Assembly (NCBI GenBank): GCA_035222895.1
Contig: JAVYIG010007494.1
Span: 1-64,000 of the forward strand
Length of the DNA stretch: 64,000 nucleotides
DNA from: Strongylocentrotus droebachiensis
Lineage: Eukaryota > Echinodermata > Echinoidea > Camarodonta > Strongylocentrotidae
Direction: 5' to 3'
In this document: positions 56,001-64,000 of the stretch, one piece after another
Layout of the letters: the number at the start of each line of letters is the position of its first letter
Position numbering within the stretch: position 1 is the stretch's first letter
The notes under the pieces: generated by a model
Told to the model about the DNA's origin: nothing
What the model saw: only the letters and a program-made list of their open reading frames with translations
Databases searched by the model: none
Made by a program: the position numbers and the translations under genes

Positions 56001-59000
56001 TAATCTAATTCTCATTTGATCCAGAAATGAAAAATTGTAAAGTTTATATGTACTGTTGTCTTATACGTAAATAGAATCTCTATAACATTTTGTCTGTTTG
56101 GAGCCAGAAGGTTGTTAACTTTGTTCAGGTATATGATCTAATGCCCTTCTGGCTCCAAACTGATGTTATGTATTAATAATTATAAGATGATGACTTAAAT
56201 CCTAATCAAATGATTGGTTGAAAGCGTACACGTGGCCAGGCATTTATTTTGCCTAACGCGTAATTTTGGTAATGACCGGTCATTACCCAACGGTCATTAA
56301 CACATCTAGCTTGTTGCTGCTATCATAAGCGCAACTTTCGCGACACAAGTCAGAGGTCCAATATTAGACGCGCGCAAGGCAAGGTACGCCTCAATTTGCG
56401 CTTATTTTAAACCTTGTGTTATAAAAATGAGGATTTAAACCATTAGATTTAAACCTCCTTTGTGAATTCGGGCCTTTGAGTTTGATATGAGGGTGATTGA
56501 TCAAATAACAAGGATCCAAGTCATAATTTGATAAAACAAATAATACACATCATTTTGTTCGGGCATTATAAAATTACCTACACTCGGTACCTTTGAAAAA
56601 GTCTAACACGCCCTCGGCTATCGCCTCGGGCGTGTTAGACTTTTCCAAAGGTACCTTGTGTGGGTAATTCTTACTAATGCCCTCACTGCTGTTTATTATT
56701 TGTATACTAATGCACTTGATAACCACGAATTTCCACTGAAAAATCACCACATACCTGTAAATGATTTCCATCTTGTTTTTGGTCCCTCATGCAGACATTC
56801 CTCCATCACACACCCCTCTCACCCGAGATGAAATGGTTGTGCCCTGCACTCAGAGAAAGCCTGCATCCATTCCAAAGAAACCCTCCTACCGTACTGAGCA
56901 TGTCTTATCAGCCGACAACATGCAAATTGTAAGTCTTCTCAATATCAATTCCATTTTATTGCTTCTGTTTTGATTTTTAAAATCGCTCTATGGCGGAGGC
57001 ATCATTTTCGACCGCACGCTGTCGAAGGTACATTTAGTTCTTAATGCGGAGGCATGCATGGAACAAAATGAGAAAACATCTGAACGGTTCACTGACAAAA
57101 AGGATTTTTTTTTCTCTTCAACAAGTCGACATAGTACAAGCAACAAGCAGCCTGTAGAAAATAATTGCCTTGATAGTGGTACCACATGTTACATATGAAA
57201 ACTAATGTCTGTGTAGCTGTAGCAAGTTGAAAGAATGCTTTTTACTGCAGGGGAATGTTAAAATAGCTTCTCTGAGTTAACATCAATTTAACTTTGTTCA
57301 CTGGACATTTTATTTGAAATTCTGTTCAAAATGGACAAGAGATAAAACATCTTCATGTTCTTAGCTTATCCAGTGGCTAACTTTATATAACAAAGACATA
57401 AGTTTGATATTCCTAGCACATCGCCAATGTTAAAGTGTGCATGAGCTCATATGGATAACGAGATGTGTTTCTCATGCAGCCCTTTGATGATGTAACCCTC
57501 ATCACCCACGCCTCCCTGGATCGCATCGATGGCGTCTTGAGGATGCTCAACAGCTGGGATGCTCCTTGCTCCATCTCTCTCTACCTCCCCATCAAAGCTG
57601 ATGAACGAGATGAAGACATCGAGTGGAAAAAGTAAGTCCCATGGGGTCTTTTACTGGGTGACCAGAAACTTCAGGAAGTGGTATCTGGCATGTTTATTGC
57701 TTCATTGTGTTCTTTAAAGCCCCACTGCACTACTTATAGCTACTTGTGCCCTCTATATAGCAAACAATGCCTAATCAGTGTCTATTGGTCCCCCATGATC
57801 CCCTTTTTCTTATGTTAATTGAGAGCTAATTTGATGAGATAACCACCTGTCAGTGACCTTTCAGGGAGGTCTAATCCCCCTGGCCAAACTAGTACAGACA
57901 GGCTTTAAGAGATGTTGGCTTATTCCATATGTGTTATGACCGAAAGCAAGCATATACGCAATTTGTGAATGCTGTTATTATTATCATTATATCGAATTCA
58001 TCATCATGCATTATCATAATTATTTTCCTCTTTATCACTAAATCAGTATCGTCATCATCAACAATACTTTACTTTTTGAAGTTCATTTGTGTGAAGTTGA
58101 ATTTATGTGTTTAATTTGAGATGTAACTCTGTAAGTTTTTATTTAAGTATACAGAGGTAAAATGTTTATAGTAGTGTGTGTTTTGATACACACGGCATGC
58201 CATAGGGATATGTTTCAGATGTCTAACTATTTCATTGATTACTTTGCAGAATTTATGTTTTTAAGAAGATGAGAATCTTACAGACAAGAGCAGACATAGA
58301 CCTAACACTAGTGTATTCAAATACGGTAAGTACCGGTAGATTAATATTCATGCAGTTAATCAATGAATATAGGAATGCAAAAGGACACGTCTAAAAAGAT
58401 CAAATGCCTATTATACTAATGTTGATTCAATTTATTTATTTTACTGAAGACTTTGATGAATAAAATGAACATCTTTAAAGAGAATTGGGAAAGTCTTGGG
58501 AGTTTTTTCCCCTCACCTCTGCTATTTTTCTAATGAAAAAGTGTACTTGTGTTGAATGAAATAATCCTTGGTAGTTCATTACAAGTGGTCATGAAGCAAA
58601 ATGCAATGGGGAAAATGATGTTAAACAATGCAAGGGCTGATTAATTCCATGTTATTGTTAATGCTTATCATCTAGTTTTTAGATATGGAATTTTCAGTTT
58701 TATCACCTGTTTTATACTTTGTAAATATTACAGTCAAACCTACTTTAATGACCATCTGCTTCGAAAGACCACCTGTCTGTAAAGACCACTCTGCTTTTGC
58801 CTCCCTTGAGTGGTCTTTATATACAGTGTTCACTGTAATTATATATAACTATCTTTATTTCCTTCAGATGGAGGATATATACCCCATCAATTACATGAGG
58901 AATGTTGCAATAAGGTAGGTTTTGATTTGCTTTTTCTCTATGTTATAATTGCTCATGTGTCAAGATATGCCATTATGAAAGAAGAGATCTATCAAGATTG

Positions 59001-62000
59001 AAAGAAACATTTATTTAGTCTTGGATTTTGTGAGTACAAGAATAATAGATAATTTAATCAGTGACAAATATATCTGTACTGTAGTGTTCATGCAGTGTTC
59101 GGTCTGATCTTTTCAGTCAAATAAGTAATATTCAGAGGTTTTCTGATTGGTTTATTTTATATTACTCCGTCAAGTCCATCTCATGAAAATTTTGTTTATT
59201 TTCTCTATGTTTCTACCAACTCTTTATATTACTTTGTTCTCTTTATAGTCAGTCTAAATACATTTTACTTTGTTTTTAATTTCTGGCATTAATCATCCTA
59301 TCCTAATCCTATGCTTTATCTTTTTCTACTATTTGTTCTTCTTCTTCTTGTTCTTCTTCTTCTTCTCCTTCTTCTTCTGTAACAGCCAGTCCAAAAGCAA
59401 ATACAACTTGTAATAAAATATCTGGCTTTACACGTCCCTGGACAATGTGTGCACTCTAGAAATTTACACTATAATGGTTATTATTATTATTACATATCAT
59501 TAATGCTTTATTTATTTCTACTTATTTTCTTCTTTATAGCCAATCCAAGACCAAATTTATCCTGTTATTGGATGCTGATTTCTTGCCCTCTCCGACCCTG
59601 CATAAACACTTCCTAGATGTCATGGCAGTGTGGCAAGTCTCAGAGCAAAGAGATCGAAAGACAGCTTTTGTTGTTCCTGCATTTGATTACATAGAAGAAA
59701 AACAGGTGAGAATATGTGAAATTCAGAGCAAATGCTCATTTTCATGGATGATATCATCTGCTGAGAGCCTGAGGAACATTGATGGCAGAGGGTCGTCAGT
59801 TTTCATGTGCAGAAAGTCATAATTCACTGACACCAGACTTGGTGGAAATACCATTAATGGGTGTACAAGTCTGCACCGCAAACCTGTAGGCCAATCAAGA
59901 AATACCCCCTCGTCTCTATACATATTAACAGAGATATAACAAAAATCATTAACTTTTGAAAATGAATTTGCAATTGTCAATTTTGGTTATTTGGCATACA
60001 TGGAGGTATTACTTCATTACATTAATTTATATTTTTGTGATGTTTTTGTTTGTAGGACCAAGCTGGTTTACCAAGTACCAAAGATGAACTCATCAGCCTC
60101 ATGAAGCAAGACTTACCAGCAGTTTCTATATTCCGTATCCTTTCCTGTAGATTTTTTGTCATGCAAATAGTTATCATTGTAGGATAAAATTTGAAGGATC
60201 ATTACATTCAGAAGCACCTGCCCTTTTTTTTTGCAATGTAGTATAATTGGTCGCTGTAAAGGATCAATAAATTAATAAATATTTGCATTTAAAAAAAATA
60301 CATATTGAAATGACTTTAACAGAAAACAGAGGAGGGGAAGAAGGGGGAGAATAAAAGAGGAGGAGGGGGGAAGAAAGAGAAGAAGAAAGGAGGAGGAGGG
60401 GAAGAAAAGAGGAGGAAGAGGGGAAGAAGGGAAGGACATGGTATTGGAGTAGGAATAAGAAAATGGTCTAAAGTGAACATTGGATGTCATGAATAAAGAA
60501 AAAGTAATAAAAGTAAGACTTTAACTCATATAGACGAAAATATATTGTCTATTTGAACTTAAGCCAGATGGGCATTAAGTTTGGCTCCAGACAAACAAAC
60601 ATTTGAATATGTTCGATTCCTTAACCACCTTGCGCTCAGGTTTCTATGAGTCTCCCCTATCACATCGACCAACCAACTATGTGCAGTGGTACATGGCAAA
60701 CGAGCCTTACAAGATATCTTACTATGAAGATAAATATGAACCATATCTCATCTTACAGTAAGTACACTTACTTCTTGTTTAATAATTCTTTGAAATTCTA
60801 GTAAGACGTTCATTCAAGATGATCATGATCTTTTATCTGTGATCACATTCGATTAAGATGACTTCATATATTATACCGGGTAGTTATGTACAAGACTCAC
60901 AATATGTCATTCAGTGATCTGAACTTCTAAAATGATATGATTTCACAAGGAATAGACCTGTAACATTACATGAATAAAAAGAAACAATTCTTTATTCTGG
61001 TGGAGAGATCAATCTGACTATCTAAAAATGTCTTTATCATCGGTTTCATTCATACTATTGTAGTATGTGTCAATGTTGAATAGACATGTTAGTACCAAAG
61101 TGATATTTGATGATGATGGAGCTATGATAGCATCTTGTATAAATGTAGCACCAGTATCTGCCTCTGCTGGGCACTCATGGGGGACGTAATTGCCTGGAAA
61201 TGTCTCACACTTTAACAATTTGTTTGACAGGAAATCTGGTATGCCTATGTATGATGAGAGGTTTACAGGGTATGGTATGAATAAGATCACTCACATCTTG
61301 GAGCTTCATGCAGCAGGGTAAGACCATCTTACATCCATTAGCTAAAAGATAATAGTCCCCCTCCCCCGCCCCCCTCCCCTCTAATATGAACATTTTTGTT
61401 TTTTACCAGATAAAGCCAAGTACACGATGTCAGTTACAGTAATCATTGAGCAGTAGTTTTTGATACTGCACAATCTGAAAAGAATCTTTTGTGGCTTTAT
61501 GCCTGGTGTAGATTTGCAAAACTTTCATGAGCACTCACTTTCAAATATATGTCCAATCATAAATTGAAATTGTTTTGATTCTCAAAAGCTTCTTGATACC
61601 AAAAGGAATGTTATTGACAGTTCGCAAGGGTATCACTTAACAAACATTTCCAGTATCATGTAAAAAAAGACTGTTTCCAACTTTATCGTCGTTCATCACC
61701 ATTTTCTGTCCTTTCCTCTGCATGATGTTTTACACCCTATTCAAGTTGACTCGTATGTCAAGTTGATGCAAATCGTCCGTTCCCCTCAAGAGGGCCGTAA
61801 CAGCTGTGTATTTTCAGTGACAGTAACAGCCTTCTTGCGGGCACCCTATGAAATATCTAAAGTCCCTTTTTCACTGATATTACCATTTTTTCCTTCTAGA
61901 TATGATTTTGTAGTCCTCCCAGACGCATGGGTGATCCACATCCCTCATCTGATGTCAACGCAGAACTCCCGTTTCCTCAGCGATCCTATCAGCAGATTGA

Positions 62001-62083
62001 CCAATCGTGTGACTCGTCTTGAGTTTGTATCCGATGTCATGATGAAGTACCAGATAGGGGCCTGTAAGGGGTTGCCAACATAG
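51301..62083 (+). CDS. LARGE/B4GAT1-family (GT49) glycosyltransferase, type II membrane protein
   Basis: Sixteen exons: 51301-51467, 52265-52493, 53068-53124, 53675-53755, 54302-54369, 55173-55224, 55717-55822, 56795-56928, 57480-57631, 58250-58325, 58868-58914, 59540-59705, 60056-60134, 60640-60757, 61231-61317, 61900-62083. They sum to 1803 nt, 600 residues. The 60134 donor is uncertain (60146 also keeps the frame). A short basic cytosolic tail and one membrane segment (about 26-43, VIWCLFIILTISLVLMYM) indicate a Golgi type II protein. Residues 60-300 form a lumenal region I cannot name. Residues about 303-570 are the GT49 catalytic domain: DDVTLITHASLDRIDGVLRM, YPINYMRNVA, LLLDADFLPSPTL with the metal-binding D401-A-D403, HRPTNYVQWY, RFTGYGMNKITHILEL, and VVLPDAWVIHIPH. 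It lacks the GT8 domain of vertebrate LARGE. Family members add glucuronic acid in matriglycan synthesis; the substrate here is not shown. Confidence 0.9.
51776..51925. repeat. GAT-rich microsatellite
   Basis: GATGATGATG-type repeats occur at 51785-51800 and 51909-51921 with degenerate copies between, in intron 1 of the GT49 gene. Confidence 0.8.
54443..54804. mobile_element. TIR element, copy 1 (ACTCCTAGATCCT ends)
   Basis: CAACTCACTCCTAGATCCTG at about 54437 is mirrored by AAGGATCTAGGAGTTTTG ending at 54804. The inside has ATCAAATAATTGGTCAAACG and its counterpart AACCAAATAAC. A second member lies at 56187-56535 in the same gene. It is non-coding. Confidence 0.55.
56097..56163. repeat. GGAGCCAGAAGG hairpin, second copy
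   Basis: TTTGGAGCCAGAAGG at 56097 and CCCTTCTGGCTCCAAA ending at 56161 form a hairpin with a loop of about 35 bp. The same arms and spacing occur at 36438-36508 in the TXNL1 3' UTR, so it is a dispersed short foldback. Confidence 0.55.
56187..56535. mobile_element. TIR element, copy 2, with nested repeat
   Basis: GATGACTTAAATCCTAATC at 56187 and AAGGATCCAAGTCAT ending at 56535 are its inverted ends. ATCAAATGATTGGTTGAAAG matches the inner border of copy 1 at 54443. Near its right end lies AAACCTCCTTTGTGAATTCG, a terminus of the 8774-8954 family, apparently nested. Confidence 0.5.
56579..56666. repeat. 88-bp near-perfect hairpin
   Basis: ACACTCGGTACCTTTGAAAA at 56579 and its complement ending at 56666, with CTAACACGCCC / GGGCGTGTTAG nearest the short CGGCTATCGCC loop. 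It lies 130 bp upstream of exon 8 of the GT49 gene. Confidence 0.65.
57714..57908 (+). mobile_element. About 195-bp MITE, copy 3 of 3
   Basis: TTAAAGCCCCACTGCACTAC starts at 57714 and GACAGGCTTTAA ends at 57908, with TTAA on both borders. The internal sequence matches 10441-10631 nearly throughout and 34651-34854 in reverse. It begins about 80 bp after exon 9 of the GT49 gene. Confidence 0.8.
58731..58835. mobile_element. Mariner-type MITE in GT49 intron
   Basis: CAGTCAAACCTACTTTAATG on the left and AAGACCACTC / GAGTGGTCTTTA inner inverted repeats, ending ..GTGTTCACTG, at TA borders (58729-58730 and 58836-58837). It ends about 30 bp before exon 11. Confidence 0.5.
59249..59420 (+). pseudogene. 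Two decayed copies of the exon 12 acceptor edge
   Basis: The true exon 12 at 59540 begins, after CTTTATAG, with codons for (S)QSKTKFILLLDADF. At 59249, after the same CTTTATAG, the frame reads SQSKYILLCF. At 59386, after TGTAACAG, it reads SQSKSKYNL and a stop. Each copy is followed by a TCTGGC block (59281 and 59420). The copies are about 137 and 154 bp apart, so this is a tandem triplication of intron end plus exon start, with only the last copy intact. Confidence 0.7.
59336..59380 (+). repeat. CTT microsatellite, pyrimidine tract of duplicated acceptor
   Basis: About 40 bases of TTCTTCTTCTTG/CTTCTCC precede the AG at 59384-59385. Confidence 0.8.
60310..60435. repeat. GGA/GAA-rich low-complexity tract
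   Basis: GAGGAGGGGAAGAAGAAAGGAGG-like sequence lies in intron 13 of the GT49 gene. There is no other feature between 60147 and 60639. Confidence 0.8.
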
Positions 62084-64000
62084 CCAGCAGTTGGTGGGAC
62101 TAAAGCGAGATGGGTAAATGTCATCCAGCACAAAAAGCAGTAAGTTGGACTGTGATGGAGGCTGAAATGAAGTATTATGGTTTTCCTCATTCAAGTGTGT
62201 GATTTCATTAGCGAGCTGATGTAAGCGTAACCAAGATTTCTGTCAGGTTTGTGTTGAAATACCTGAATAATGTTGACTGCTGAGAGCCAGACGAGTGCTA
62301 ACTCTGTGTTACATGAGACGAGTTGACGCCTTCCTGGATCAGTCTACGCAGACAACAATATAAATCCTTTTCCTTTGCTGAATTGTATTGTCATCATTAT
62401 TTTCATAGATATTTATGTGCATTTTATTTTAACCCAACCTCATTATAAGTACGTACAACTCAAATGCATTTAAACTCATGTTATAAGTTATACTTGCCTG
62501 ATGTATTCATTGTGTTATCAGAGATAGATTAGGGATCCTGGATTTTGATGTAATAGTTGCATATTCACATTGCAAATGTTTCTTGGTGCGTGCTATGCTT
62601 CTTAAGGTGCTTGCTGATAATGTTAATTGTAAAATTTGGAGGAAATGCCTATTTTAAATTGCATTTCCTTTGGTTCCCTCGTGATATGGAACACAAAATA
62701 CAATATCATTTGTACAAATACATGAATGATACTTTCCTTACATTTCGGATTACTCCCGCCTTGCTAGTTCTGATAAAAAGATGCAGATGTTATCGTATTT
62801 AGAAAACTGTTTATATCAACATAATTTGTCATTTTCTCTTTCTTGTAACTGAGAATAAATGAGGTAATGCTAGTTATTTGATGAATGGTTAATGGCACTG
62901 TGTAATAAATTATGTTGGGGGGGGGGTGGTTGCCTTTGAATGGAATTTAAAAGTTCCCCCAAGAATTCATTACCTGGTAGTGTGCAATATGGTTAATATG
63001 CAAAATTCTGGGAAGAAGTCTTGTACCAAATTTAAATATATATGTGGCACCCACTGGTACTGCCTATGTAATTTACCTGAATTAAATGTAATTAATAATT
63101 ATTAAAGTCTCTGCAATGCAAAAAATGCAGGTACTTGATCAAAATATAGTTTTGAAATGTAACATGACTGATTTTTAAAAAAAGAAGAGTAAAAGATTCC
63201 AAGAGGCTAATAATTAGTCTCCTTCTAGTATGACTCCACTTTTTCTTAGATAAGGTCAGTGTAGAACCATTAAATTGATTCTTTGTAAGAAGTATAACAT
63301 CATTATTGAAGTATTATATTATGTCAAGACTAATAAAGTACAAAACCTGTTGTATTACTTTCAATGATGTCCAAAATTAATCATATCCTCAGGAGCAAAA
63401 AATGCTTTATTTGTATTCGGAATACTCCTAAATAGTCATACCCTATTAAATATATACCAAACTTTTGAAAATGGGTACTTAAACATATGTTTGTACATGT
63501 TGCCTATATATTATCATATATAGAATAAGAGATACGATTTAATTTCTTTATTATCTCTGCCTGAAAAGTCATGAATTTCTATCTTTACCAAAGGTATTTA
63601 AATATTTGTAGGAGATTTCTTATTTAATTCATTTCTTGCCTTTTTCTTCATGTGCCATATTTCTGTATATTTTTCAACTTCTTTTTGATATACTCTTTCC
63701 CCATATATATGTTGTTAAGGATGTAACATACATGAAATTGGGGGCTTATATATATATATATATATACCTCTTTGGATTTCAATGTTTTACTTTGGAAGAA
63801 AAATATTACTATACTGCCATTAAAATGATGAAACATGTAACTCAATTACAAAATTTATTGACTAACATAATCTTTCAAATTTGCTAAATATCTAAACTTT
63901 TTCAAAACGTAACAACAACGTTTTCTATCTTTTCTATTTTGTTTATATATGTAATTTTCATTTCTGTTTGTCTGCTTTTCTCTTTTAATATTCTTGCCCC
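62084..64000 (+). other. GT49 3' UTR and downstream, no further gene
   Basis: Possible poly(A) signals AATAAA occur at 62854-62859 and 63332-63337. The rest is AT-rich with a TA microsatellite at 63747-63765. No open frame here shows a recognisable product. Confidence 0.5.

Noticed and set aside
56574..56771. 65-codon minus frame over the hairpin
   Set aside because: Its only notable stretch is created by the palindrome at 56579-56666.

Overview
The window is animal nuclear DNA: intron-rich genes, GT-AG splicing, and introns packed with short palindromic and foldback elements, microsatellites and LINE fragments. The TTAA-flanked and GCG-rich TIR elements, the tRNA-derived SINEs and the protein sequences suggest a marine deuterostome, most likely an echinoderm such as a sea urchin. 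That assignment is inference; nothing here fixes the species.

Layout. (1) 483-3319, +: the 3' part of a monocarboxylate-transporter-like gene (SLC16/MFS), whose 5' exons lie outside the window. (2) 3320-10687: intergenic, with a 771-bp TTAA-flanked foldback, a 5'-truncated L1/Tx1-type LINE on the minus strand (5916-8168), a LINE 3' scrap and a hAT-like element. (3) 10688-26155, -: a six-exon secreted C-type-lectin-like protein of 322 aa. All its introns are phase 1 and its first two introns are very large; the introns carry two hAT-type elements with clear 8-bp target duplications and a mariner-type foldback. (4) 27288-36358, +: a complete eight-exon TXNL1 (thioredoxin plus PITH, 287 aa). (5) 39588-49929, -: a complete GTF2E2 (TFIIE beta, 286 aa, seven coding exons plus a probable 5' non-coding exon), convergent with TXNL1. 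(6) 51301-62083, +: a complete 16-exon type II membrane glycosyltransferase of the LARGE/B4GAT1 (GT49) family, 600 aa, divergent from GTF2E2 across a putative shared promoter of about 0.3 kb. The exon lengths of the four complete genes add up to uninterrupted reading frames. The genes are not a pathway: two are general housekeeping (TFIIE beta, TXNL1), and the others are a transporter, a secreted lectin and a Golgi-type glycosyltransferase.

Most unusual signals. Three of the four complete genes contain tandem copies of the edge of one of their own exons in the adjoining intron: TXNL1 exon 4 (one decayed copy), GTF2E2 exon 4 (four copies, 142-bp period, each keeping the 3' part of the exon and the donor-site region), and the GT49 exon 12 acceptor (two decayed upstream copies). 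The GTF2E2 intron also holds a nested stack: a TTAA-flanked element split by an I-group LINE, which is split by a 665-bp insert that carries an antisense fragment of another reverse transcriptase. At least four unrelated foldback families share TTAA ends, and one hAT-type family carries its own array of a degenerate 'AGTGCCCCTTTT' minisatellite, seen at three places in the window.
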